Shown: positions 27,126-35,855, counted from the first letter of the stretch. The stretch is 64,000 bases of DNA from CAYYFX01 sp046330135 (GCA_046330135.1 JAXLTI010000004.1:682001-746000); one strand, 5' to 3'. Made by a program: numbers and translations. Notes: generated by a model from the letters alone, not told the origin.

Positions 27126-27154
27126 AGTCTACCCGCCGGATCGGATGCTGGCGA
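27126..27154 (-). promoter_or_regulatory. Promoter for the YqeY gene
   Basis: On the minus strand, TCGCCA (27154-27149), 17 bp and TAGACT (27131-27126); start codon 44 bp beyond the -10. Confidence 0.4.
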
Positions 27155-27190
27155 TGCGCCGGCCGCTGCGGAGGCCGGTTTCCGGCCTCC

Positions 27191-27219
27191 TTGCCGATCC
27201 TGCCGGCCCCGGCTAGAGT
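27191..27219 (+). promoter_or_regulatory. Promoter for the UDP-xylose synthase gene
   Basis: TTGCCG (27191-27196), 17 bp and TAGAGT (27214-27219); the ATG is 64 bp downstream, preceded by GGAGGGA. Confidence 0.5.
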
Positions 27220-27282
27220 CCCTTCCTTGCCGATTTCCGGAGGTCCGGAACGGAAGGTCCGGCCACCGGCGGAGGGACCTGC

Positions 27283-28218
27283 ATGCGAGTGATGGTCACC
27301 GGCGCGGCCGGGTTCCTGGGCTCGCATCTCGTCGACCGGCTCGTCGCGGAAGGCCACGATGTGATCGGTCTCGACAACCTGATCACCGGCAACATCCACA
27401 ACATCGAGCACCTCTCCGGAAACCCGCGCTTCCAGTTCATCAAGCACGACGTCACGGAGTACCTCTTCCTCTCCGGCCCGCTGGACGCGCTGCTCCACTT
27501 CGCCTCGCCGGCCTCGCCGATCGACTACCTGGAGCTGCCGATCCAGACCCTGAAGGTGGGGGCGCTGGGCACGCACAAGGCGCTCGGCCTCGCCCGGGAG
27601 AAGGGCTCGCGTTTTCTCCTGGCTTCGTCCTCGGAGGTCTACGGGGACCCCCAGGTCCACCCGCAGCAGGAGAGCTACTGGGGCAACGTGAACCCCATCG
27701 GGCCGCGCGGCGTGTACGACGAAGCGAAGCGGTTCGGCGAGGCGCTGACCATGGCCTACCGGCGCACGCACGGCGTGGACGCCAAGATCGTGCGCATCTT
27801 CAACACGTTCGGGCCGCGCATGCGCCCGCACGACGGTCGCGTGGTTCCGGCATTCATCTCGCAGGCGCTCGCCGGAAGGCCGCTGACGATCTTCGGCGAC
27901 GGCAAACAGACGCGCTCCTTCTGTTACGTGAGCGATCTCATCGAAGGCATCTATCGCCTGCTCCTCTCGGACCTCAACGAGCCCTGCAACATCGGCAATC
28001 CCCACGAGATGACGATCCTCCAGTTCGCGGAGACGATCCTCAGATTGACCGGCTCCCGCTCCGAAATCACTCACGAGCCGCTTCCCACCGACGACCCGCA
28101 CGTGCGCCAGCCGGACATCGCGCTCGCGAAGAGCCGGCTGGGCTGGGAGCCGAAGGTGGCGCTGGAAGAGGGGCTCGCCAAGACGATCGAGTACTTCAGG
28201 AGGCTCGGATTCGGATGA
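27283..28218 (+). CDS. uxs: UDP-glucuronate decarboxylase (UDP-xylose synthase)
   Basis: A 311-residue extended SDR. It has GAAGFLGSH (7-15), the UXS-specific HFASPASPIDY (72-82), SSSEVYGDP, and Tyr145-xxx-Lys149 within GVYDEAKRFGE, followed by RIFNTFGPRM. These distinguish UXS from epimerases and dehydratases. It decarboxylates UDP-glucuronate (made by ugd at 5.5 kb) to UDP-xylose with internal NAD+ recycling. It overlaps the next epimerase gene by ATGA. Confidence 0.93.
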   Translation: MRVMVTGAAGFLGSHLVDRLVAEGHDVIGLDNLITGNIHNIEHLSGNPRFQFIKHDVTEYLFLSGPLDALLHFASPASPIDYLELPIQTLKVGALGTHKALGLAREKGSRFLLASSSEVYGDPQVHPQQESYWGNVNPIGPRGVYDEAKRFGEALTMAYRRTHGVDAKIVRIFNTFGPRMRPHDGRVVPAFISQALAGRPLTIFGDGKQTRSFCYVSDLIEGIYRLLLSDLNEPCNIGNPHEMTILQFAETILRLTGSRSEITHEPLPTDDPHVRQPDIALAKSRLGWEPKVALEEGLAKTIEYFRRLGFG

Positions 28219-29219
28219 GCGAGGACGTGCGGTACCTGGTCACGGGCGGCGCGGGGTTCATCGGGTCGCATCTCGTCGATCGGCTGCTGGATCGCGGCGG
28301 CGACGTCACGATCCTCGACGACCTCTCCACGGGCCGGCGCGAGAACATCCAGCACCGCGAAGGGAACAAGCGGTTCCACGCGGAGTACGACACGGTCCTG
28401 AACGCGGAGCACGTGGACGAGCTGGTCCAGCGCGCGGACGTGGTGCTGCACCTCGCCGCCGCCGTCGGCGTGAAGTACGTCCTGGAGCATCCGCTGCACT
28501 CGCTGCACGTCAACGTGCGCGGCACGGAGAACGTTCTCGAGTCCGCGGACCGGCACGGCCGCAAGGTGCTGCTGTTCTCCACGTCGGAGATCTACGGCAA
28601 GTCGCCCACGGTCCCGTTCCGGGAGGACGCGGATCGCCTGCTGGGTCCCACGACGGTGCACCGCTGGAGCTACTCGATCGCGAAGGCCATCGACGAGACG
28701 CTGGCGCTCGCGTACCACGAGGAGCGGGGACTTCCGGTGGTCATCGTGCGCGCGTTCAACACGTGCGGGCCGCGCCAGCGCGGGCGCTACGGGATGGTGG
28801 TACCGCGCTTCGTCGATCAGGCGGTGCGCAACGAGCCCATGACCGTCTACGGCGACGGCACGCAAACGCGTTGCTTCTGCTCCGTCTTCGATCTCATCGA
28901 CGCGGTGGAAGCCCTGCTCGGTTGCGAAGAGGCGATCGGGGAGATCTTCAACGTGGGGACCGACGAAGAGGTGAGCATCATCCACCTCGCGCGCCGGATC
29001 CGGGAGCTCACCGAGAGCCGCTCGGAGCTGGTGCTGGTGCCCTACGCCCAGGCGTACGAGGCGGGCTTCGAGGACATGGCGCGTCGCATCCCGGACCTCC
29101 GCAAGATCCGGGAGTTCGTGGGCTACGTTCCCCGCCGGAGCTTGGACGACATCCTCCACGACGTCATCGAGCACCGCCGGGAGGTCCTCGCGCGCCGGAC
29201 GGCCGATCCTCCTCGTTGA
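28215..29219 (+). CDS. NAD-dependent sugar epimerase/dehydratase
   Basis: A 334-residue extended SDR: GGAGFIGSH (11-19), LHLAAAVGVKYV, FSTSEIYGKS with the catalytic Ser/Thr and Tyr-xxx-Lys in YSIAK, then RAFNTCGPRQ. The combination resembles UDP-glucuronate or UDP-xylose epimerases and GDP-sugar epimerases; because it overlaps uxs, a UDP-xylose/UDP-arabinose or UDP-glucuronate interconversion is a reasonable inference, not shown. Its TGA overlaps the -35 of the next promoter. Confidence 0.85.
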   Translation: MSEDVRYLVTGGAGFIGSHLVDRLLDRGGDVTILDDLSTGRRENIQHREGNKRFHAEYDTVLNAEHVDELVQRADVVLHLAAAVGVKYVLEHPLHSLHVNVRGTENVLESADRHGRKVLLFSTSEIYGKSPTVPFREDADRLLGPTTVHRWSYSIAKAIDETLALAYHEERGLPVVIVRAFNTCGPRQRGRYGMVVPRFVDQAVRNEPMTVYGDGTQTRCFCSVFDLIDAVEALLGCEEAIGEIFNVGTDEEVSIIHLARRIRELTESRSELVLVPYAQAYEAGFEDMARRIPDLRKIREFVGYVPRRSLDDILHDVIEHRREVLARRTADPPR

Positions 29220-29244
29220 CGGCCTCGGGGGGCGCCCGTAGGCT
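29216..29244 (+). promoter_or_regulatory. Promoter for the WecA-like gene
   Basis: TTGACG (29216-29221), 17 bp and TAGGCT (29239-29244), with the inferred start 45 bp downstream. The -35 contains the stop codon of the previous gene. Confidence 0.55.
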
Positions 29245-29289
29245 CGCGGGATCGCACGGTCCGGCCGCGCCACACCCCGGAGGCGAACC

Positions 29290-30330
29290 CTGGTCGCTCT
29301 CGCCCTGACGTTCCTCACCGCGCTCGCGGGATCGCTCGTCCTGACCCCGTTCTTCCGGCGCGTTGCGTTGCGGACGGGGTTCGTGGCGGTGCCTTCCGCG
29401 CGGGGCGTTCACCGGACTCCCACTCCATTGCTCGGCGGCGCCGCCATCTACGTCGCGTTCGCGGCGGCGCTCGGCGCGGGGGGCGTCTTCTCCGGTGCGG
29501 TGTCCGCTTCGCGCGTGGTGGGCTACTTCGGCGGCGCCAGCCTCGTCTTCGCGCTCGGCGTCATCGACGACCGTCTCGTTCTCGGCTGGTTCTCGAAGCT
29601 GCTCGGGCAGATCGTGGCCGCGATCCTCCTGATCGCGAGCGAGAACGCCAGCGACATCTTCCTGCTCTCTCCGCTCGGCGTGGCGTTCGGGTTGCTCTGG
29701 CTCGTGGGCCTCGCGAACGCCATGAACTTCCTCGACAACATGGACGGGCTCTGCGCCGGCATCACCCTGGTGGCGTCGCTGGCGTTCGTGGTGCTGGCGA
29801 CGATCGCCGGCGACGCGGGCACCGCGCTCTTCGCCGCGGCCACGGCGGGCGCCACGCTCGGCTTCCTGCGCTACAACTTCCCGCCGGCGACGATCTTCCT
29901 CGGCGACGGCGGCAGCCTCTTCCTCGGCTACACGCTCGCGGCGCTCGGCATGATGACCGCGCGCAAGCTGGACTTCTCCCTGGATCTCCTCGTGCCCGTG
30001 GTGGCCCTCGCCTATCCCATCTTCGACATGACGTTCGTGAGCGTGACCCGCGTGGGACGAGGGCAGAGCCTCACGCAGGGCGGTCGCGATCACACGAGCC
30101 ATCGCCTCTCCCGCGTGGTCGGCTCGCCGCGCGCGACGGCCTGGACCATCTACGCGATCTGCGCCGCGGCGGGCGCCGTGGCCGTGGCGCTCGAGGTCGT
30201 CGCGTTCGCGCCGGCCACGGTCGTCGCCGTGCTGAGCGTCGCCTTCGCGTTCGTCGCGTTCGGCATCCGGCTCAGTCGGCGCGCTCCGGTGCCCGAGCCG
30301 GCCGCGAGTCCCGGACCCGCCGTTCCTTGA
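29290..30330 (+). CDS. WecA/MraY-family polyprenyl-phosphate sugar-1-phosphate transferase
   Basis: A membrane enzyme with about ten helices that starts a lipid-linked glycan by moving a HexNAc-1-phosphate to undecaprenyl phosphate. Diagnostic motifs: VHRTPTPLLGGAAIY, GVIDDR, NAMNFLDNMDGL (the metal-binding NxxNxxDxxDGL) and FLGDGGSLFLGY, with the HTSHRL loop near the end. An internal TTG at 29368 would cut the first membrane helix; extending upstream in frame gives LVALALTFLTALAGS. The best ribosome site (GGAGGCGA, 29279-29286) precedes CTG at 29290, which I take as the start with some doubt. Confidence 0.88.
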   Translation: MVALALTFLTALAGSLVLTPFFRRVALRTGFVAVPSARGVHRTPTPLLGGAAIYVAFAAALGAGGVFSGAVSASRVVGYFGGASLVFALGVIDDRLVLGWFSKLLGQIVAAILLIASENASDIFLLSPLGVAFGLLWLVGLANAMNFLDNMDGLCAGITLVASLAFVVLATIAGDAGTALFAAATAGATLGFLRYNFPPATIFLGDGGSLFLGYTLAALGMMTARKLDFSLDLLVPVVALAYPIFDMTFVSVTRVGRGQSLTQGGRDHTSHRLSRVVGSPRATAWTIYAICAAAGAVAVALEVVAFAPATVVAVLSVAFAFVAFGIRLSRRAPVPEPAASPGPAVP

Positions 30331-30356
30331 CCGGCCTTCGAGCCGGTTGCTACGCT
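30327..30356 (+). promoter_or_regulatory. Promoter with dyad for the HemC-like operon
   Basis: TTGACC (30327-30332), 18 bp and TACGCT (30351-30356). The spacer contains ACCGGC-CTTCGA-GCCGGT (30330-30347), which could be an operator or the end hairpin of the WecA-like gene. The start codon is 55 bp beyond the -10. Confidence 0.5.
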
Positions 30357-30410
30357 TTCGAGGGATCACTGGCACCAAGGGCCGGCGGCACGGCCGCCGG
30401 GGGGGACCGA

Positions 30411-31282
30411 TGAAGAAGGCACGGACCATCCGCGTGGGGCACCGGGGCACGGACTTCTGCCGGGCGCAGACGACGGCCGTGGTGGAGCGCCTGAAGGAAG
30501 AGCACCCGAGCGTGTCCTTCGAGATCGTGGGCTTCCCGGGAGGCGAGTCGGGCGTCCTGGACGCCTTGGCCGCCGGCGCGTGCGAGCTGCACGCGCGCGG
30601 CGCGCGGGAGCTGCCGGTGGAGCTGCCCGAAGGCGTGGTGCTCGCGGCGTGCACGGAGCGGAACGATCCCTTCGACGTCCTGATCACGCGGGACGGCGCG
30701 CTGCTCGAAGAGCTTCCCGCCGGCGCCGCGCTCGGCGTGGAATCCCCTCGCGTGAAGATCCAGATCGCGAACTTCCGCAGCGATCTGGACCTGAAGATGC
30801 TCGAGGGCTCCGTGGACCGGCTCTACGCGGCGCTCGAGGCGGGACAGATCGCGGGCTTCATCGTGGCGGCGGAGGACGTGGAGACGCTCGGGTGGCAGGG
30901 TTCCGTCTCGGAGGTGTTTCCCCCGGACGTCGTGCTTCCTGCGGCGGGCCAGGGCAGCACGGCGCTGCTCGTGCGCGAAGGCGACGACGCCACCGCGCAG
31001 ATCGTCCGCTCGCTGGACGACCGCACCACGCATCAGGTCGTGGACGCGGAGCGCGCGTTCCTGCGCGAGCTGCACGTGGAGGCTTCGCACCCGGTGGCGG
31101 TGCACGGCCGCTTCGACGAGGACACGCTCGTGCTCGAGGCGCTGCTGGGCGACGAGGTCTCCGGCGCGATCCTCCGCGACGACCTCGACGGAACTCCCGA
31201 CGAGGGAGCGGACCTCGGCGTCCGTCTCGCGAAGCTCGTGCTCGCGGACGGGGCGAGGGACTATCTCGCCGGCTACCGGTAG
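30411..31282 (+). CDS. HemC-like protein lacking hydroxymethylbilane synthase catalytic residues
   Basis: A 290-residue homologue of porphobilinogen deaminase over its whole length: RVGHRGTDFCRAQ at the start, AACTERNDPFDVLI, VFPPDVVLPAAGQGS, VDAERAFLREL, then the C-terminal domain. Aligned by eye to E. coli HemC, the cofactor-attachment Cys242 is Ala225, catalytic Asp84 is Glu67, Lys83 is Arg66, Arg132 is Val115 and the RGNV..R segment is EGSV. The only cysteines (17, 58, 81) lie elsewhere. It should not carry the dipyrromethane cofactor, so heme synthesis is unlikely; a binding or sensing role is inference. The histidine-kinase gene begins 6 bp later. Confidence 0.75.
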
Positions 31283-31288
31283 GCGCGC

Positions 31289-32545
31289 ATGGCCGGGCGG
31301 TTCGCCCTCTCCGCCTCGCAGGTGCGGAACTCCCTGTTCGTGGGGATGGTGGCGCTCGCGCTCGCCTCGGTCCTCTTCACCGGGCGCCTCGCCGGCCGGC
31401 TCGAGCGGCAGACCGCGACTTTCAGCGACCTCTTCGCCCGCTTCGCCGCCGTGTCCACGTTGCCCGCCTCGCGCGACGTCGAGGCGCAGCGCGTGTTCCG
31501 CAGCTTCCTCGACCGCGCCACGTTCCCGATCATCGTGACCGATCAACGCGGCGTCCCGCTCACCTGCAAGGGGACGGGGATCTCGCCGGACGCGATCACC
31601 TACGAGCTCTTCACGACCACCGACCCCGCGAACCCGCCGCCCGGACCGATCGACGCCTTGCTGCGCCTGGCCTACGAGATGGACCGGCACCGCACGCCCA
31701 TTCCCATCGTTCGCCCGGAGACCGGCGAGCTCTTCGGTCACATCCACTACGGAGAGTCGCCGCTCACGGCGCAGCTCCGCATGATGCCGTACATCCAGAT
31801 CCTCTTCGCGGGCGTGCTCGTCGCGTTCGGGTATCTCGGCGTGCGCTCGGTACGCGTGAGCGAGAAGCGATCCATCTGGGTGGGCATGGCGAAGGAGACG
31901 GCGCACCAGCTCGGGACGCCCATCTCGTCCTTGATGGGCTGGGTGGACCTCCTGGAGGCGGAGGCGCCTCCCGAGGACGAAGCGAGACACTCGACCCTGC
32001 GGGAGATGCGTGCGGACATCTCGCGGCTCGGCCGGATCGCGAACCGGTTCGAGCGCGTGGGATCCGTCCCGCAGCTCGCGCCGCTGGACGTGAATCCCAT
32101 CATCTCCGACGTCGTGACGTATCTGCGCCGCCGCCTGCCGACACGCGGCCGGAAGGTGGAGATCCTCGAGCAGCTCGAGGACGGGCTGCCGCCCGTGCGC
32201 ACGGAGCGCGAGCTGCTGGCCTGGACCGTCGAGAACCTCCTGAAGAACGCCGCCGACGCCATCCTCAAGGCCAAGCGCGACGGCCACATCTACGTCCGGA
32301 GCACGAAGGGCAACCCCACGGGGGTGCGGATCGTGGTCGAGGACGACGGGCCCGGCATCCCGGAGTCCATCCAGGACCGGATCTTCGACCCGGGCTTCTC
32401 CACGAAGCCCCAGGGTTGGGGGCTCGGGCTCGCGCTCGCTCGCCGGATCGTGGAGGACTACCACGGCGGGAGGCTGCGCCTGTTGCGGAGCACCCCCGGC
32501 GTACGTACCGTATTCGCAGTGGACCTCCCCGACGGTGAGAGATGA
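31289..32545 (+). CDS. Sensor histidine kinase, PorY-like
   Basis: A 418-residue membrane kinase: a helix at 16-31, a periplasmic or extracytoplasmic region of about 130 residues, a second helix at 167-186, then a HisKA-like helix with His206 in MAKETAHQLGTPISSL, an N box (ENLLKNAADA), G1 (DDGPGIP) and G2 (GWGLGLALARR). The HQLGTP H box is common in Bacteroidota kinases of the PorY type. It overlaps the PorX-like regulator by 4 bp, so the two form a cognate pair. Confidence 0.88.
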   Translation: MAGRFALSASQVRNSLFVGMVALALASVLFTGRLAGRLERQTATFSDLFARFAAVSTLPASRDVEAQRVFRSFLDRATFPIIVTDQRGVPLTCKGTGISPDAITYELFTTTDPANPPPGPIDALLRLAYEMDRHRTPIPIVRPETGELFGHIHYGESPLTAQLRMMPYIQILFAGVLVAFGYLGVRSVRVSEKRSIWVGMAKETAHQLGTPISSLMGWVDLLEAEAPPEDEARHSTLREMRADISRLGRIANRFERVGSVPQLAPLDVNPIISDVVTYLRRRLPTRGRKVEILEQLEDGLPPVRTERELLAWTVENLLKNAADAILKAKRDGHIYVRSTKGNPTGVRIVVEDDGPGIPESIQDRIFDPGFSTKPQGWGLGLALARRIVEDYHGGRLRLLRSTPGVRTVFAVDLPDGER

Positions 32546-34116
32546 CGGACGAGAAGAAGCGCATCCTGTGGGCGGACGACGAGATCGACCATCTGCGCCC
32601 GCACATGAAGTTCCTGGAGGACCGCGGTTTCCGCGTGGACGGGGTGTCGAACGGCGAGGACGCCATCGCGCTCGTGGCGGACCCGGAGAACCGCTTCGAC
32701 CTGGTCATCCTGGACGAGATGATGCCCGGGATAGACGGCCTGGCCACTCTCCAGGGAATCAAGGAGAAGAGCCCCTACCTCCCCGTGATCATGGTCACGA
32801 AGTCGGAGGACGAGGGGCTGGTGGACGCCGCCATCCGCAAGGACATCCAGAACTACCTCGTGAAGCCCGTGAACCCGCTCCAGGTGTACACCGCGGCGAA
32901 GCAGCTGCTGGAGGGCGACCGCATCCGCGAGTCCGGCGTGATGCGGGACTACGTCGAGGAGTTCACGGTGCTCCGCAGCCTCCGCGGGTCGAGCACCACC
33001 TGGCAGGACTGGATCGAGATCCACCGGCAGCTCGCGGAGTGGGATGTCCGCCTGGACAGCCACCGCGACGCGGGTCTCCTCCAGACCCACGAAGACGCGA
33101 AGTCCGAAGCGAACATCGAGTTCTGCCGCTTCGTTTCCGGCAACTACCGGAACTGGGTGCAGGGCCCGCGGGACCGGCGTCCGCCGATGTCCATCGACAT
33201 CGTGGAGGACTACGTGGCGCCGCCGCTGCGCGAGAAGAAGAAGGTGTACTTCATCGTCATCGATTGCCTGCGGCTGGACCAGTGGCTGGCCATCGAGGCC
33301 CTGCTTGAGCCGTACTTCGACGTGCGGCGGGAGTACTACTACTCCATCCTGCCCACGGCCACGTCGTTCTCGCGCAACGCGATCTTCGCGGGCCTCTATC
33401 CATTGCAGATCGCGAAGCGCCACCCGGACTACTGGAGCATGCCGGGCGACGACGACACCAGCTTGAACCGCTTCGAGCGCCAGCTCCTGGATCTCCAGAC
33501 GGAGCGGCTCGGGATCTCGATCAATCCGACCACGAAGTACGTGAAGGTCTTCAACGAGGAGGAGGCGGCGGCGCTCAAGAAGGACGTCGCGAGCCTCTAC
33601 TCGCTGCCGCTCGTGGCGATGGTGTTCAACTTCATCGACATCCTCTCGCACGGACGCAGCGAGTCCGAGATCCTGCGGGAGATCGCGCCGGACGAAGCCG
33701 CCTTCCGAGCGATCACGACGGCGTGGTTCAAGCACTCGTCGTTGTTCGACATCCTCAAGGCGATCTCGCGGCAGGACGCGGTGGTCGTGGTCACCACGGA
33801 CCACGGCTCGGTGCTGGGCCGCAAGTCCACGCTCGCGTACGGCAACCGGGACACGTCCACGAACCTGCGCTTCAAGATCGGGACGAACCTCGGTTGCGAC
33901 GAGAAGCACGCGCTCCACGTGAAGAAGCCGGAGGAGTACCAGCTCCCGGCGCCGGGGTTGAACACGCACTACATCCTGGCGAGAGAGAACTACTACTTCG
34001 TGTACCCCACGAAGTACCACGAGTACGAGCGGCAGTACCGCGGCAGCTTCCAGCACGGCGGCATCTCCATGGAGGAGATGATCCTGCCGTGCGCGGTGCT
34101 CTCGCCGCGTCGATGA
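32542..34116 (+). CDS. porX: Response regulator with PglZ/alkaline-phosphatase-fold effector, PorX-like
   Basis: A 524-residue protein. Residues 1-125 are a receiver domain: acidic pair Asp12/Asp13, phosphoacceptor Asp58 in LVILDEMMPGIDG, and MVTKSEDEG with the conserved Thr and Lys. After a helical linker, residues about 230-520 form a PglZ domain: YFIVIDCLRLDQW (metal Asp), PTATSFSRNAIF (nucleophile Thr), and TTDHGSVLGRKS with metal Asp and His. This is the architecture of PorX, the type IX secretion regulator of Porphyromonas, whose effector domain hydrolyses nucleotides. Symbol by architecture; orthology not tested. Confidence 0.88.
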   Translation: MTDEKKRILWADDEIDHLRPHMKFLEDRGFRVDGVSNGEDAIALVADPENRFDLVILDEMMPGIDGLATLQGIKEKSPYLPVIMVTKSEDEGLVDAAIRKDIQNYLVKPVNPLQVYTAAKQLLEGDRIRESGVMRDYVEEFTVLRSLRGSSTTWQDWIEIHRQLAEWDVRLDSHRDAGLLQTHEDAKSEANIEFCRFVSGNYRNWVQGPRDRRPPMSIDIVEDYVAPPLREKKKVYFIVIDCLRLDQWLAIEALLEPYFDVRREYYYSILPTATSFSRNAIFAGLYPLQIAKRHPDYWSMPGDDDTSLNRFERQLLDLQTERLGISINPTTKYVKVFNEEEAAALKKDVASLYSLPLVAMVFNFIDILSHGRSESEILREIAPDEAAFRAITTAWFKHSSLFDILKAISRQDAVVVVTTDHGSVLGRKSTLAYGNRDTSTNLRFKIGTNLGCDEKHALHVKKPEEYQLPAPGLNTHYILARENYYFVYPTKYHEYERQYRGSFQHGGISMEEMILPCAVLSPRR

Positions 34117-34634
34117 AGCCCATGTCCACGACTCGGGCCGGGCGATCCATCGTGGTGCGCACGCAGAGCGCGGACGAGACGCGCGCCGCGGCCGCGGTCT
34201 TCGCGCGGGCGCTGCCGCCGGGCGCCACGCTCTCGCTCGAGGGTCCGCTCGGCGCGGGGAAGACGGTCTTCGTGCGCGGCTTTTGCGAGGCCCTCGGCGT
34301 CACGGACATCGTCACGAGCCCGAGCTACACGCTGTGGAACGAGTACCGCACCGCGGACGGCCGTGTCGTGGCGCACCTGGACTGCTTCCGGCTGACGAGC
34401 GCGGGGGAGCTGGAAGACCTGGGCCTCGAAGACCGGCGCGACCCCGCGGGCTTCGTCCTCGTGGAGTGGGGGGATCGCGCGCTCGCCGCGTTGCCGGCGG
34501 ACACGGTGCGCGTGCGCCTCGAGCCGGAGCCGAAGGGCCCCGAGACCAGCCGCGTCCTCCACGTGCGCCTCCCCGACGGCGTCGTCCTCGCAGGGGATCT
34601 GCCGGAGTCGCCGGGCGACGAGGAGCTCCCGTGA
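34113..34634 (+). CDS. tsaE: tRNA threonylcarbamoyladenosine biosynthesis ATPase TsaE
   Basis: A 173-residue P-loop protein: SLEGPLGAGKTVFVRGF (Walker A), then VTSPSYTLWNEY, VAHLDCFRL and the FVLVEWGDR segment, all hallmarks of TsaE, which drives the TsaB-TsaD complex making t6A37 on ANN-decoding tRNAs. The ATG at 34113 overlaps the PorX stop; a second ATG at 34122 is possible. tsaB follows with a 4-bp overlap. Confidence 0.95.
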   Translation: MKPMSTTRAGRSIVVRTQSADETRAAAAVFARALPPGATLSLEGPLGAGKTVFVRGFCEALGVTDIVTSPSYTLWNEYRTADGRVVAHLDCFRLTSAGELEDLGLEDRRDPAGFVLVEWGDRALAALPADTVRVRLEPEPKGPETSRVLHVRLPDGVVLAGDLPESPGDEELP

Positions 34635-35347
34635 GGCTCGTGGCGCTCGATCTGGCCACCCGGGTCGCCAGCGTGGCGCTCCTGGAGGGGGAACGGGTCG
34701 TCGAGCGGGATTTCGAGCCCCGCGGCGAGGGCGCCGTGGCGGCGCTCGCTCGGCTTCTCGCCGCGGAGGGGGTCCGCTCCGGGGAGGTCGAGGCGTTCGC
34801 CGTCTCGGTGGGGCCGGGGTCCTTCACGGGGATCCGGATCGGGGTCTCGGCCGCGCAGGGGTTCTGCCGTGCCACGGGCGCGGTGGCGGTGCCGGTAGGC
34901 ACGCTCGAAGGGCTCGCCCAGATGGGTCGAGAGTCCGAGTGGGGCGTCCCCGGGACCCTCTTCCTGCCCTCGGTGGACGCGCGGCGCGGTGAGGTTTACG
35001 CTGCCCTTTACCGGGTCCCGGACACGGGGTGGGAGCCCACCCGACTCTGGGGCCCCGACGCGCTTTCGTGCTCCGAGCTCACCCGGCGCCTCTCGGAGAC
35101 GCCGCTCTCGGAGGGAAGCCCGGAGGGGGTTCTCCTGGGTGACGGAGCGGCGCTCCTGGCGCCCCTCTTCCCGCCCGGGTGGGCCGCCCCCGCGCTCCTC
35201 GCGCGCACGAGAGCGGGCTCGATCGCCCGGATCGCGGCGCGGAAGCTGGCCCGGGGAGAGTCCGTCTTGCCCTCGGCCCTCACGCCCGTGTACGTCAGGA
35301 AGTCCGATGCCGAGATCCGCCGAGAGAGACGCGCCGCCACCCTCTGA
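34631..35347 (+). CDS. tsaB: tRNA threonylcarbamoyladenosine biosynthesis protein TsaB
   Basis: A 238-residue ASKHA-fold protein: LVALDLATRVASVALLEG at the start, then the TsaB motif VSVGPGSFTGIRIGVSAAQGF and LFLPSVDARRGEVYAALY. TsaB lacks catalytic metal ligands and scaffolds TsaD. The GTG at 34631 overlaps tsaE. The end overlaps rimI, as in many bacteria where tsaB and rimI are linked. Confidence 0.95.
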   Translation: MRLVALDLATRVASVALLEGERVVERDFEPRGEGAVAALARLLAAEGVRSGEVEAFAVSVGPGSFTGIRIGVSAAQGFCRATGAVAVPVGTLEGLAQMGRESEWGVPGTLFLPSVDARRGEVYAALYRVPDTGWEPTRLWGPDALSCSELTRRLSETPLSEGSPEGVLLGDGAALLAPLFPPGWAAPALLARTRAGSIARIAARKLARGESVLPSALTPVYVRKSDAEIRRERRAATL

Positions 35348-35855
35348 GCCTCCGCAGGCGCGCCACCAGCCGTCCGCGCCGCGCCGTCTCCGCCTGGAGG
35401 CCATGGCGCTGGGCGACGTGACCGAGGTCGCGGCGCTCGAGGCCCGCGTCTTCCCGGATCCCTGGTCCCCGGACTCCTTCCTCGCCGAGGTGGAGCGCCG
35501 CCCCGACGTGGGCTGGCCGGTGGTCGTGCGCGACGGCGCCGCGATCGTCGGCTACGCGGTCGTGTGGTTCATCGTGGACGAGATCCACATCGGGAACATC
35601 GCCGTGCATCCGGACCGGCAGGGGGAAGGCATCGGCCGGTGGCTCCTGCAGCAGATCCTCGACGAGGGCAAGAACCGCTCGATGGTCTTCGCCACGCTCG
35701 AGGTGCGCCCGTCGAACCGCGCGGCGCTCGCGCTCTACTACGGATTCGGCTTCCGGAAGATCGCGGTCAGGCGTCGCTACTACCGGAACAACGACGAGGA
35801 CGCGTGGGTGCTCGCCATCGCGCTGGATCCCTCCGCGGAGGGTCGCCTTGGTTGA
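35307..35855 (+). CDS. rimI: Ribosomal protein S18-alanine N-acetyltransferase
   Basis: A 182-residue GNAT enzyme: EARVFPDPWSPDSFLAEV, VVWFIVDEIHIGNIAVHPDRQGEGIGRWLL (acetyl-CoA loop), then EVRPSNRAALALYYGFGFRKIAVRRRYY, the RimI-specific tail. It acetylates the N-terminus of S18. I start it at ATG 35307, inside the tsaB end, because the first strand (RRLRLEAM) precedes the later ATG at 35403, which would remove it although it has a good ribosome site. Confidence 0.9.
   Translation: MPRSAERDAPPPSEPPQARHQPSAPRRLRLEAMALGDVTEVAALEARVFPDPWSPDSFLAEVERRPDVGWPVVVRDGAAIVGYAVVWFIVDEIHIGNIAVHPDRQGEGIGRWLLQQILDEGKNRSMVFATLEVRPSNRAALALYYGFGFRKIAVRRRYYRNNDEDAWVLAIALDPSAEGRLG

Noticed and set aside
30411..31282. 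Annotating this gene simply as hemC
   Set aside because: Key catalytic and cofactor residues are missing, so hydroxymethylbilane synthase activity is not supported.
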